From Hydrangea macrophylla (Eukaryota; Streptophyta; Magnoliopsida; Cornales; Hydrangeaceae), in the NCBI GenBank assembly GCA_033977485.1, contig CM066988.1, positions 77,410,669 through 77,474,668 on the forward strand: 64,000 bases of DNA. The letters are read 5' to 3'. Below are positions 10,336 to 21,842 of the stretch, in pieces (position 1 is the first letter of the stretch; each line of letters starts with the position of its first letter). The notes beneath the pieces are model-generated. The model did no database searches. It was not told the origin of the DNA and saw only the letters and a program-made list of their open reading frames with translations. The position numbers were made by a program, and so were the translations under genes.

Positions 10336-12840
10336 GTGGAAGAAGTTGAGAGAAGGCCCGGAAAGGAGCCCGTTAATGACGAATTACCAAAATGCCCTTT
10401 CCCTGCGCCTTACCCTCAAAGGCTTAAGAAACCCAGAAATGAGACAAAGAATCAGGAGTTCATGGAATTATTTAAACAAGTAAAAATAAACCTCCCACTC
10501 CTTGATGCAATTAAACAAGTACCGGCTTATGCGAAATATCTTAAAGATTTATGCACAGTCAAGAGGAGGCAAAGTGTTAAGAAACACGCTTACGTTGCTT
10601 TCCAAGCAAGCTCAATCATCCAAAACGAATTGCCTCCGAAACTCAAAGACCCCGGTACTCCCACTGTCTCATGTCAAATTGGGAATCAGAGAATAGATAA
10701 CGCAATCCTCGACTTAGGAGCAAGCGTCAACCTTCTGCCATATTCAATCTATAAACAACTAGGGCTAGGCGAATACAAACCCACCCGAGTTGCATTACAA
10801 TTGGCAGATAGGTCGGTCAAATACCCGAGAGGAGTGGTGGAAGACGTCCTTGTGCAGATAGACTCATTTGTTTTTCTGATTGATTTTGTAATTTTAGACA
10901 CCGAACCTGTGTCTAACCCAGGTACACAAATCCCGGTGATATTTGGACGTCCTTTTCTAAACACAATCGATGCCTCAATAAAAATAAGAAGTGGTACAAT
11001 GACCATTGTGTTCGGAAACATGACTGCAACAATAAAAATCTTCTCCAATCCTAGACCTGAAGAGTACGAAGATGAGGAAGAAGCTCATTACATCGAGACA
11101 GTCATCGAGGATGAGGCAGATGTTGTTGATTATAAAGATCCCTTGGAGGTAGTCGTGTCACAATTCGATGTTATCTATCAACCTAAAGAGTCTACTCCAT
11201 TGGATTCTGCTTTAAATCATACTTGCCTCATGTTGGATACACTAGAGGAGGATAGAGCTGAATGCATGTGGGTAACACCATATGAACCACTGCCTCCCAA
11301 AACAAAGTTAGTCATGCCCTCGAACATGCAGTTCCCCGAATTGAAATTAAAGGAGCTTCCAAAAGAGCTCAAATACGCTTTCCTAGGGACTGAAAAGACT
11401 TACCCTGTCATAATTTCATCAACTTTGAATGCTGAACAAGAGGGTAAGTTAATCGAGGTGTTAAAACAACATAAGGGAGCATTAGGATGGACTATTGCCG
11501 ACCTTAAAGGCATAAGCCCATCCATTTGTACCCATAAAATATATCTGGAGGAAGACGCCAAACCCTCGCGACAAATGCAAAGGCGTCTGAATCCTAATAT
11601 GCAGGAGGTCGTCAAGAAGGAAGTCTTAAAACTTCTTGACGTTGGGATTATATATCCCATTTCTGATAGCCCTTGGGTTAGTCCGACCCAAGTAGTGCCA
11701 AAGAAAGCTGGCATAACAGTCATTCCAAGTAAAGAGGGCGAGTTAGTACCAACACGCATCCCCACTGGATGGCGGATGTGTATTGACTACCGAAAACTGA
11801 ATACTGTGACTTGTAAGGACCACTTTCCACTGCCATTTATGGATCAGATGTTAGAACGAGTGGTGGGTCACAAGTACTATTGTTTCTTGGACAGATATAG
11901 TGGGTATAACCAAATAGAAATTGCTTCTGAAGATCAGGAGAAAACGACGTTCACATGTCCGTTCGGTACATTCGCCTACCGCCGTATGCCCTTTGGCCTA
12001 TGCAATGCACCTGCTACCTTCCAGCGGTGCATGCTAAGTATATTCAGCGACATGGTCGAACAGATATTGGAGGTTTTCATGGACGACTTCTCAGTGTTTG
12101 GCCATAGTTTCAATAACTGCCTAGAAAACCTTGAGAGAGTATTAGCAAGATGCGAGGACAAACACCTAACATTAAACTGGGAAAAATGTCACTTCATGGT
12201 AACCAAAGGGATTGTCCTTGGCCACATTATCTCCGATCAAGGTATCCAAGTTGATAAAGCTAAAATCGATATAATCTCGAATCTACCTGTCCCTCGTACG
12301 ATCAAAGACATTCGATCTTTTCTGGGACATGCGGGATTTTATCGTCGCTTTATCCAAAATTTTAGTGCGATCTCTCGACCACTGTGCCAGCTCTTAGTCA
12401 AAGACACACCTTTTGAGTGGTCGGAAGAGTGTCAAACATCATTTGAAGCACTAAAAGAACACCTTACATCCGCACCGATTATACAGGCACCCGACTGGGG
12501 TTTGCCATTTGAGTTAATGTGCGACGCTAGTGACTACGCCATTGGTGCAGTCCTAGGACAGAGAAAGGATAAAAATCCTTACGTGATTTACTACGCCAGT
12601 CGAACACTCAATGAAGCTCAAATGAACTGTACAACTACCGAAAAAGAGCTGCTGGCAATAGTCTTCGCACTGGACAAATTCAGGTCTTATCTGATAGGGT
12701 CCCCAATAGTCTGTTTTACAGACCACTCAGCCCTTAAGTACCTGTTATCTAAGAAAGATGCAAAATAGAGGCCTATCCGTTGGATACTCCTACTCCAAGA
12801 ATTCAATATAACGATCAAAGATAAAAAGGGAGTAGAGAAT
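10336..12840 (+). pseudogene. Athila protease, reverse transcriptase and RNase H
   Basis: This is an 810-codon open stretch in phase with gag. The protease has the Athila-type site LDLGASVNLLP and IFGRPFLNT. The RT carries GWRMCIDYRKLNTVT, FLDRYSGYNQI, MPFGLCNAPATFQ and the catalytic FMDDFSVFG (Asp pair at 12082-12087). The RNase H has CDASDYAIGAVL, TEKELLAIVFAL and TDHSALKYLL, so its acidic residues are kept. TAG 12766-12768 breaks the frame after KKDAK; the RNase H end (VVADHLSRL) continues in the same frame. No key catalytic residue appears lost, so the copy was probably competent before the point stops. Confidence 0.93.
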
Positions 12841-14238
12841 GTGGTCGCTGACCATCTATCTCGGTTAACTTTTGTTGATAACACCGAATCCACACCGATA
12901 AAGGATGAATTCCCAGATGAGCAACTGATGACTGTTTTGGATCTACCCTGGTATGCTGATATAGTAAATTATCTTGCCACAGGAGAAACCCCAAGTCATT
13001 GGTCTAAACCAGACAGGAAGCGGTTCCTCTCTTTCGCACGTCATTTCTTCTTCGATGACCCATACTTATTTAAGTATTGTGCTGATCAGGTCATCAGACG
13101 TTGCATTCCAAACGAGGATATAACCGTCATTTTAGCATCATGCCATTCTGAGGCATGTGGTGGCCATTTTGCATCATAAAAGACCGCGCAAAAAATTCTA
13201 CATAGCGGTTTCTACTGGCCCACTTTGTTTAAAGATGCCTACGCTTTCTGCAAAACATGCCAACATTGTCAACAGCTAGGTACAATTTCAAAAAGGAACT
13301 CTATGCCCTTAACCCCCATAATTACGATTGAAATATTCGATTATTGGGGCATAGACTTCATGGGCCCGTTCCCTAAATCCAACAACTGCGAATATATACT
13401 CCTCGCTGTGGAGTATCTATCTAAGTGGGTAGAAGCGATATCAACAAGACGCAATGACCACAAAACGGTGATGTCCTTTCTTAAGGAACATATTCTATCG
13501 CATTTTGGAACCCCGAAAGCCCTAATAAGTGACCAAGGCAAGCATTTCTGCAATAGGCCTTTGGAGTCACTACTCAAGAAATATGGGGTCAACCACAAAA
13601 TTGCTCTCGCCTACCATCCACAAACAAACGGGCAAGCGGAGTTCGCTAATCGAGAAATCAAGCATATCCTCGAAAAGACGGTTAGTTTCAACAGAAAGGA
13701 TTGGGCATATAAACTGACTGATGCACTATGGGCATACCGTACTGCATACAAAACGAACCTAGGGATGTCCCCATTCAGGCTAGTGTATGGTAAGGCATGT
13801 CATCTTCCGGTCGAAATAGAGCATAAAGCATATTGGGCGACACGCTCACTAAACTTTGACATCAAAGAGGGAGGTCATCTCCGAAAACTCCAATTGGCTG
13901 AATTGGAGGAAATACGTAGAGATGCATACGACAGCGCCAAACTAAACAAGGAAAGGTTGAAGGCTCACCATGACAGAACAATTTGTCGTAAATCATTCGA
14001 GCCGGGGCAGAAAGTCTTGCTGTACGACTCTCGTCTCCACCTTTTTCCTGGAAAACTCCGATCCCGGTGAACAGGACCTTTCATCGTCAAATCTGTCTTT
14101 CCACACGGGGCTGTTGAGCTGATAAACCCCAAGAACGATGCAATTTTCAAGGTCAATGGCCAAAGGCTAAAACCGTTCTTGGAGAATTTCCAAATAGAGG
14201 CTGAGTTCATCCAACTGGATGAACCCAACTACTCTTGA
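12841..14238 (+). pseudogene. Athila integrase
   Basis: The integrase continues in the pol frame. The HHCC zinc finger reads CHSEACGGH, then CKTCQHC, and is interrupted by TAA 13177-13179. The catalytic D,D,E residues lie in [19 protein letters not shown] and [13 protein letters not shown]. The C-terminal region ([19 protein letters not shown]) is cut by TGA 14068-14070 and ends at TGA 14236-14238 after LDEPNYS. There is no chromodomain, consistent with Athila. The stops at 13177 and 14068 could each come from a Gln, Arg or Trp codon by a single transition. Confidence 0.92.
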
Positions 14239-14388
14239 TCCCAACTGCTAAGCGTTTTCCCTACGTTGTTGTTGTATACTTTTACTTTTGCTGCCTTTCC
14301 GTTTTTATTTTCTTTTTCTCTTTCTCTGCAAGTGATTTCGATTCTAATCTGTTGTTTCATATTATCTCTCCCATGCAGGCTGTTCAAT

Positions 14389-14937
14389 ATGAGAGGTGAT
14401 GATGTCCACTCAATTGGGTCTTGGGCTGATTCAAAATATCCGAATCCCCCTTGGACTGCTGAGGAGATAGCCTTCTGCCTCTCTCCATATGAAGGTCCGG
14501 GAGCGGATGATGTCGTTGACCTGACTCAAGGGTACATCCCTTACAACCCTGGTCTCCTCCAAAGCAACCCTTTTGAACACATGGAATTTCCTGAAGAGGA
14601 AGGAGAGCCTGAAGGGTATGTTGTTCGGGAGATAGATGAGGCTCTGATGGAACAATGGGAAAATGATTCCATGTGGGAGCCGTGGGAAGAGGAAGACTTA
14701 CAGGATGTGGTGCCTGAACACCACAATGTTGTATTCACTTTTGTGGATGACTTCCTTGTCATCGAAGCGGTTCCCTACATTTATGTGCACTTGAGCTATT
14801 TGTTGTTCCGGCTCCAATGCCCATTACCTGCTAGTGCACATAGGTGTCTCATGCCAATAGTGAGGTTACTTCGTTATCACTTGTCCTTCCACTATTTTCT
14901 TCATTTTAGTTATTTCCTTCTGTTGTTATTTCTTTAG
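14389..14937 (+). CDS. Acidic hypothetical ORF of Athila, downstream of pol
   Basis: From ATG 14389 (MRGDDVHSIGSWADSK) an intact frame encodes about 182 residues. It is strongly acidic in the middle (EEEGEPEGYVVREIDEALME) and hydrophobic at its end (SFHYFLHFSYFLLLLFL). A splice-acceptor-like CTCTCCCATGCAG lies 10 bases before the ATG. A donor-like GTGAGG near 14860 and an acceptor TTTTGTCAG near 14974 would join it to the next ORF, in which case the hydrophobic tail is intron and not a membrane segment. I do not recognise the family. Some Athila-related elements carry extra 3' ORFs, but no function can be given. Confidence 0.5.
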   Translation: MRGDDVHSIGSWADSKYPNPPWTAEEIAFCLSPYEGPGADDVVDLTQGYIPYNPGLLQSNPFEHMEFPEEEGEPEGYVVREIDEALMEQWENDSMWEPWEEEDLQDVVPEHHNVVFTFVDDFLVIEAVPYIYVHLSYLLFRLQCPLPASAHRCLMPIVRLLRYHLSFHYFLHFSYFLLLLFL

Positions 14938-14985
14938 TTCTTATTTAATTTCTTTTCTTTTCGTTGTTTTGTCAGGATCGTCACT

Positions 14986-15300
14986 ATGAATCTGCCGTTC
15001 CCACCTCTCTTCCTTCCACATCAAATGATTCATGGCTTTGGGCCCTACATAAGGCCCCCGGGCACTCCGCCGCAAGAGGAAATTCCGTTGTACAGTTACA
15101 CTCTGTTATCCTTGTCTCCAACAGGATCACCTCTTGCATGGGCTTTCAATTCCTTAGAGACTTCAGACTTGCTCGATGATGTCCTTGCTGCTTTCCGACT
15201 ATTCTGGGAAAGGGAGTCATCAAGTTTGGAATCCACATGCGAAGTTTTAGCGGAAAATGAAGCATTGGTGGAAGAAGAAATCTTCTTGCTCGAAGAGTAG
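14986..15300 (+). CDS. Hypothetical ORF of Athila, possible second exon
   Basis: This short frame begins MNLPFPPLFLPHQ and ends EALVEEEIFLLEE at the TAG 15298-15300. The first half is rich in Pro and aromatic residues, the second half is acidic and could form a helix. An acceptor-like TTTTGTCAG precedes it by about ten bases. It may be a separate protein or the 3' exon of the acidic ORF at 14389. It is followed by a polypurine-like CAGTTGGGGGG at about 15424. No family is recognised. Confidence 0.45.
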   Translation: MNLPFPPLFLPHQMIHGFGPYIRPPGTPPQEEIPLYSYTLLSLSPTGSPLAWAFNSLETSDLLDDVLAAFRLFWERESSSLESTCEVLAENEALVEEEIFLLEE

Positions 15301-15619
15301 TGTTCACTTCAATTGTTTTCTTTCATCGTTCTTTCTTTTATCAATTGGAGTGTAATCCTTGACAAAATATTTTTTGTTTAAGTTTTATTTTAGTTTTCTT
15401 TAGTTGAATAAAGTTTTAAATACCAGTTGGGGGGCAATATTGTTGCAATATGGATGCTATTAAAAGGATTTATTTATATCAAATTACAATTTTCTATTTT
15501 GAGGATGAGTTTTGGCTTACATGTTCTGTCAAATGCACTGTTTTTCACTTTTCTGTTTGTCCAGAACATTGTTGGCTTGTTGGGGGTGCTAAATTTCTTA
15601 ATTCAGGGTTATTATAAAA

Positions 15620-16282
15620 TTTGGGTGTTCGATCGATCGAACTCATCTCGATCGATCGACCGTATCAGATCTTCGAGCGCTTGATGAGTATTCAATCGAT
15701 TGCCCTGTCGATCGATCAAACTTTCTCGAGCGATCGAGCCTTGTATTTAAACGAGGCGTCTCCAGTACACCTTCTCAGTTTCTCTCACACTTTCATATCT
15801 TCGAGCGATTGACCACAGAGGATCACTCAGGGCGATTCTTAGCTTTCCCTCATCATTCACGCATACGGGGAGCCCTTGGTCCACATCATCATCATCATCC
15901 TAAATCACATCCTCCCCTCCGCAAGTTAATCCAAGGTAAGGCCTAAAGTCACCCCCTCTTTTCAATTTGTTCCATTTCTTGTGGGGGGTGCCCCCCATTG
16001 GTTTTCAAAACTGTTCCTTTTTAGTTGTCTTATTTTGTGTGTGTGAGGGCCCTTTCTGTTCTCAAAAGTGGTTACCGCACATTCGCTGTGCTTGATCGAT
16101 CGAGATGGGTTTGATCGCTCGAACCCAGCCCTTTCTCAATCGATCGAAAAAGTCTCGAGCGATCGAACTCTGTCCTTTCTCAATCGATCGAACATTGTTC
16201 GATCGGTCGAACACAAGCAGTTTCAGTTTCTTTTCTTTTCTTTCTTGTTTTGATTTCTATTCTGTATTTCTTCTATTTTCAG
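15620..16282 (+). promoter_or_regulatory. Putative internal promoter, leader exon and intron for the env-like ORF
   Basis: A cluster of TCGATCGATCGA-type motifs (15628-15737) is followed by a TATA-like GTATTTAAAC at 15742-15751. A CT-rich leader follows, then a consensus donor CCAAG then GTAAGG (GT at 15936-15937), an intron of about 347 bases holding a second motif cluster (16093-16213), and an acceptor TTCTATTTTCAG ending at 16282. The env-like ATG is 10 bases further on at 16292. The arrangement copies the LTR promoter layout. Function is inferred from the signals alone. Confidence 0.5.
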
Positions 16283-16291
16283 GACCCCGCA

Positions 16292-17722
16292 ATGAACCCT
16301 ATCACGGGATATCACAAGTCCAAACCTCTGGATCTCGCTATACCGGATCCCATACCTGACCACGGGTTCCGGAGCCCCGAGGAGCGTGTTTGGTTCGACC
16401 GCTACTTCGATACGCGGAAGGTCATGTTGGAGCGGCCATTGGAGTCCGTATGGCTTGCCGCTCCATGGTTCCTAGCACGGATCAGAGACATGCCATTGTG
16501 GTACGACATGTTGACCCAAACCAAGAAAATAAATATTTACTGGGTTCGTGAAGCTTGCTCTTCCATGATCAAGGATCCCGCGGCCCCGTTTACCTACCGA
16601 TCATTCTTTCGAGGGCACGAGATCATTTTTAGTCCTGCCACAATCTCTGCAGCTTTAGGGGTTCCTGAGGTCCCTGGCTGTTTCTATCCCTCATTACCAG
16701 GAGCCCCAGAGATCCCGCCAACCACCATTATCCGTGAGCTCACAGGAGGTGTCGTTCAGTTCTGGAACGGCGAGTCCAACATCAAGGATAATTCTCTGAC
16801 CGAGAATTACCACCTCCTCCACCTTACACTGGTTAATTGTATTCTGATGACGTCCTACCATGAGAAATTTGCACCGTGGTATGCCCGTGCTCTATACTTC
16901 ATTGGGACAAGACATCGTGTCTGTTTGTCTCGCCTGTATATCGACTTTTTCGTTCAGCCTATGTGGTACATTGCCGCCAAGCGCCATCTGAAGGGCGCTT
17001 GGCCTATACATAGGGTTATTGAGCGGGCCGGATTAGTCCCGTTGGCCACAGATTCCATTCTTCAGGCCTCTAGTCAATTTGGTGAGACAGCGGCCCGCCG
17101 TTCTGATGCTTAGAAAAAGAGAAAAGCAAAGGGTAAGGCGAAATTGAGGGTGAAGAGGAGGAGGGGCGCAGGCACCGATACTGAGGGTGCAGCTTCAGGG
17201 ACGTCGACAGAGGCTGAGGAGCTTGATTCTGATGACGAGGTTGATCCTCGAGTGGAGATTGCACAGTTTGAGCTGAGACAGCGATCTCAGGCTCAAGCTC
17301 AGGCCCAGGGAGAGTCTTCTTCATCCGTGCCTCTCCCGACTGTTCATGAGTTATTGTTGAAGGAGAGAGAGGCTCGGATCAGACTCGAGGGCCGGGTCGA
17401 CCACATGACGACTTTGCTGGAGGCCATCTTGATCCAGTTGGGGGTTGACCAGTCATTACATACACCTCCACCTACCACTACTCCCCCTCTTGCTGCACCG
17501 ACTACCACTGGCCCATCCACATCCACAGTCCCACCACCACCTGCTGATCCTTCTGCACCATCATCATCAGCGGCCCCACCTTCTGCGGAGCCCCCACTTC
17601 CACCACCTCCAATTGTGACTGAGAGTGACCCGACGACAGCTCATACTGTTGCTGAGGGTGGAGTTGAGGATACTCCTGATGCGCCGATAGAGATATTATC
17701 CGATGTCGCAGATGATGTGTAG
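16292..17722 (+). pseudogene. Athila env-like ORF
   Basis: A frame of about 476 codons starts at ATG 16292 (MNPITGYHKSKPLDL) and is broken only by TAG 17111-17113. The N-terminal 270 residues contain LESVWLAAPWFLARI, YRSFFRGHEIIFSPATISAA and VQFWNGE, resembling the plant transposon protein domain found in the env-like position of Athila elements (Transposase_32-like; by eye only). After the stop comes a basic cluster (KKRKAKGKAK, then VKRRR), possibly nuclear, an acidic stretch, a short coiled coil (LLLKEREARIRLEGRVDHM) and a Pro/Thr/Ser-rich tail. No clear signal peptide or membrane anchor is seen, so calling it a true envelope is doubtful. Confidence 0.65.
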
Positions 17723-19870
17723 GTCTTGATTTTGAGAGTGTTTGGAGAGTTCTGTTGTATCTTTCTTATTTCTATCTCTCTGCTCTCTTCTTTTGGTCTT
17801 TTAGTTTTTGGACTATTTGTGGATATTTGTGACTATTTGGTTTGGCTTGGTTGGTTTGGTTTAGCTGCACTTTATTATCACTGTTCTGTCATTTTTATTG
17901 TTTTATCTTTCCAGTGATTGGTTCTGTTATTATATGTGGATCATGTGTTTTTTTTTATTTCCGTGTATTTTTTTTATTTCTCTTGATCTTGGCTTTTTGG
18001 AGATTGTATGTTCCTTATAGATTGTTACGCTTGCAGTTTATTGAGTTGCCTTATAAGGTGATATCTCTCTATCTATTTTTGAAAATCAACTTCTGAGGTC
18101 ATCGTAATTTTCAGTTGGGGGTAGGATGTAGATAGAGTGTCACCTGAGCATGTTTCACTTTACTTAGCAATCTGATTCACTTTATTGCACATTTCACACA
18201 ATCTCTTTCACAAACCAAACATTTAACCAAACGTTTCATTTCAAAAAAAAATTTGAAATTTTCTTTTATTATGAACTTTATTGGTAGATTACTTTAAATA
18301 TTCATTCCTATTTAGCTGCCATTAAGCAATGATACATTCCTATTGATCTCATCCCTTTATGAATTAAGTTCACGCGTTTTTTCTAGCTTCACTAAGATGA
18401 ATGCATATGTTGACCATTCTAGTATCCAACATCCATTTGCACGTGTTAATAGCTATGCAGAAAACTGAAAATAAGAATTAATACGACTTTTATGCTTCAC
18501 GAACAAATAGTGGAAACTAATGACCCTTAGTGAGCTTTTGAACCCAATCTTCAATTCTGAGGGAATTGTCACATTAAATTCGAATTGTTTTTCTTGAATA
18601 TATCTTAAATTCATTGAATAGTCTCGAAATTTTTCATTTAGGCTGTTTATTAGAGGAGAACGTTCAGGATTTACCAATCAAACTCAATGAACACTGAAGT
18701 GCTAAAACTAAGAAGTTAGGAAAATGATTTAAGCCATCATTATTCATTCCTTACCTTTTTCAACATCCAAGAATCTCTTGACCCCACACTGATTAAATAT
18801 TGCCAATATAAAAGCCTCTATAAACCCGATTGCACATCTAAGGCGATTAAAACTGTTGAAGTATGTGACGAGAAGGGTGTAGTTGTGGGAAGGACATTAT
18901 AAAATGAAAATATGCAAGGAGATGTTGAAAATATATAATAAAAAATATAGAAAATGGAAGAAGAAGGAGTAAAAAGACATGAACATATATGAGAATAGAG
19001 GATGTTTGGAATAAAGAAGAAATAAACTAGTCTCCATCATATGCTAAGGATGTGCACATCTCGCCTCTCTTATCTCTATGCTACTAAATAAAAGCCGAAA
19101 AGTCAAAGTCTTAATGATTTTTAACAACTTAGTTTGAATATGAACGTGCAATTTGAGTAACCACGGTATTTCGTTCCTCTAGTAAGTAGCATTCCTTTCA
19201 TGAGACTATATTACTCTAAATGTTCATCTTTTATCGAGTTGGGTGTGAAACACTAGTAGCCAGAACATCATTCTTATTAAAGCTTTCACACTATGAGCGA
19301 CCATTTCTAAACAAGTTTCTGTGAGATGTTCATTTTTTAGTGTAAACCCATGTGAGAATTGAGTTGAAACTACGAGTTCCAAAAGTATGATAGTCTGAAC
19401 AATTCTAAATAAAGTTGGATGCATAGCTGTTGACTTTACACACACACGGATACATGAATGTAATGCATATGTATATTTATCTCGGTGACATGAGGAATAT
19501 GTGGGTTTCTTTATGGTTTGTATGAGGTTGGTATGTGTTGTAGAGCTAAATTGATAGTTGAATGGGAAAGAATGTTTATAAGTTTTTCTATATCTTTTTG
19601 AGCTTAAAATTGAGAATTTTGTGGGTATATTCACTGCAAACCCTCACGAGACAACACTCGTCCACTAGGGAAACCTAGGGGTTTAACGGCTTGTTGCATT
19701 TGATAAATGTAACCGCAATTCCTGCAAAAGTGAGTTAGGTAGCGTCTCTTTCTAACTAGATTAGTTTGCTTTAGTTTTATTTTCTTTACTTTAGTCGTTG
19801 TTGTAGTAGTAAGCTTGTTTTTTATTTTCGCTTTATTGCTAGGGACTAGCAAATCGCCAGTTGGGGGTTG
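17723..19870 (+). other. Athila 3' untranslated region with two polypurine-like tracts
   Basis: This 2.1-kb stretch has no supported gene. It contains a polypurine-like CAGTTGGGGGT at about 18112 and the terminal tract CAGTTGGGGGTTG at 19858-19870, directly before the 3' LTR. Blocks at about 18653-18677 and 19621-19740 are shared with the pol-less element at 28052-36894 (33913-33937 and 35039-35157). Small minus-strand frames here look like chance. Confidence 0.7.
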
Positions 19871-21477
19871 TGACAAGCGGGGGTATTTGTAAAATACAAC
19901 CGCGCTAAAAGAAGAAAATACACTAAAAAAGTATACAACTCCTCGGTTTATCTACAGTTTGAATTACAATACCAGTTTTTACACATTGTGATTAAACTAT
20001 GATAAGTGGTATTGTTTTAGTGGTTATTTGTGCAGGTTAATGCTGCTATGTACAAGATTGGAACATAACAATAAAAGGAAGTGTTGAATTCTAATGAAGA
20101 CAATCAAAAGCTGAAATTCAGAGTTCGATCGATTGAGTGAAGCTCAAGCGCTCGAAGAAGTTCGATCGATCGAGAGTTGTTCGATCGATCGAACATGCCT
20201 TTTATCATATTATACGCGCACGCAGCAGAAATGGGTTTTTAACCCTAGCATTAGGCTTCTACTATATATACTCATTTTGTTTACGTCCCAGAGGACGCCC
20301 ACACTTGGTTTTCATTAGTTTTCATAAAGAGAAGAGAGTTTTACTTGTGTTTTTGTAGGTTTTATCAAGATTCATCATTGTTAGCTTGGATTTTCTATAG
20401 GTTAATACAAGTTTCTTCGTTCCAGGTTACTTACTACTGTTTTGTTTACATTCTGCACTTAGTTAATCGTAGTTTAGCCTTCAATCTCGTAGTATTGCAT
20501 GCTAGATAAGTTGAAATCATTAGTTTTCGTAGTTTTAATGAAAAACTCACAAACAAACGATACCGTAATGAAACTTTACGTTGAAAATAGATCTGAGACT
20601 TCCCAGACCATGTCTGAGTAGTTCGAGGTTGGGAAATCACGATGAAACTATGATTTCAGGCCTCTGCCATGCAGTATTTTTATTCCTGTGTTCGATCGAT
20701 CGGATGTAGTTCGATCGATCGGACCGGAGACTTAGTCGAGCGATCGAAGGTTGTTCGATCGATCGAGAGATGAAGTTAGTTCGATCGATCGAAAGCGCGT
20801 CGATCGATCAAACCCTTTTATTCTTGAGAACATCTTATACAGTATTCCAAGACTTTCTGCTTTACTGATTCGTTATCAAACTGTCCCCAAATGCTCAGTT
20901 TGTCAAAACAGTCTTTAAACTCTAAGCCTTAAGGCATTTTCTTTCAATATATTTTGCAAACCACCCTCAATGCTAACACCATTGTAGGTGCGAGTCTTAA
21001 CTATTGAATTAAACCACCTTTGTGTATTTCAAACTTAATTGAGATGATATAGTCCCGGCCATGAAAGGACTATTGATTCTATATCCTTAGAGAAGTACGG
21101 AATACTGTAGAAGTTGTACTCCATTGAGCTTAACTGCAATTGCATGGTAGATGGCTGGGTCATAGTGGATACGTGTGATCCCAACATTTTCCCTTTATTA
21201 AGAAAAACCGTTTTTAAAATCTTGCTTTAGTTAAATACTCAATCGTTAGTTAAGTTAATTTAGCTGCTTTTAATTTTAGTAGTTGTTAATCGTAGAACTT
21301 TGTGTTCTACATTTCTCTCAAAACATTGAATTTTGTTTTCTTTTTGAGTTTAATCTAGGTAAATTAATTCTCATCCTTCCCTGTGGGATCGACCTGGACT
21401 TAATCCAGTTTACTACTTGCACGATTACCTACACTTGGGTATAGCACATAAGCGCACACAGAAAAATATTCGTGCCA
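19871..21477 (+). repeat. Athila 3' LTR (1607 bp)
   Basis: It has the same length and termini as the 5' LTR. It is followed directly by the ACAAG duplication. The TATA box (20263-20270), both palindrome clusters and the CTGGA/TCCAG hairpin (21394-21408) are conserved. Confidence 0.97.
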
Positions 21478-21482
21478 ACAAG
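21478..21482. repeat. Target-site duplication ACAAG (right copy)
   Basis: Matches 6927-6931 exactly. Confidence 0.95.
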
Positions 21483-21842
21483 AACCCGGCGGCGGATGTG
21501 GGCCCCGCCGGGATGGACAAACAAGGTACTGTCATCGGGGATAGCAAACTTATCCCTGACCCGACCAAGGTCGCCGGCGTGAAAGGTTGAGGGGATAAAC
21601 TCGCAGGCGAATGCTACCTCGGAATCAGGCTCCCTAGGCGCCACGTCGCCAAAACCCCGCGAAACAGAGGCCATCGGGGCCTCCTGGTCAGATTCGTCAT
21701 CAGAGATCCGGGTAGGAATCCTACCCTCACTATGATGGTCCGAAGGGGAAGCTGATGGTGGATCTATACTGGTGCCAGGACTTCCCGATCGGTATATCTC
21801 GTCAGAAGATCGACAAGTAGAATCGGAGTCGGAATGTTCCAT
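21483..21842 (-). pseudogene. Tat antisense accessory gene, 5' part
   Basis: This is the first coding exon of the gene described at 5183-6931. Translation most likely starts at the ATG at 21842 (MEHSDSDSTCRSSDE); an in-frame ATG at 22019 would add 59 residues and is less typical. The encoded N-terminus is Ser/Asp/Glu-rich and then becomes ordered (FAIPDDSTLFVHPGGAH). At 21483 the frame passes directly into LVTLYEDAF on the far side of the Athila insertion, with no base gained or lost once one ACAAG copy is discounted. The gene was therefore open across this point when Athila inserted. Confidence 0.78.

Larger units (their letters stand above)
6932..21477 (+). mobile_element. Athila-type Ty3/gypsy element, complete structure
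   Basis: This is a 14.5-kb element with two 1607-bp LTRs (TG...CA), a tRNA-Asp primer site, gag, pol, two acidic ORFs, an env-like ORF and a long 3' untranslated region. The order and the tRNA-Asp primer are those of plant Athila elements. The protease motif DLGAS is typical of Athila. By eye the LTRs differ at roughly 30 positions (about 2 percent, an approximate manual count), so the insertion is moderately young. Stops throughout gag-pol and one in env make it non-autonomous today. It lies inside the antisense gene of the Tat element. Confidence 0.95.

Noticed and set aside
19224..19876. Two minus-strand frames of 136 and 81 codons
   Set aside because: They lie in the Athila 3' untranslated region, overlap conserved non-coding blocks and show no motif.
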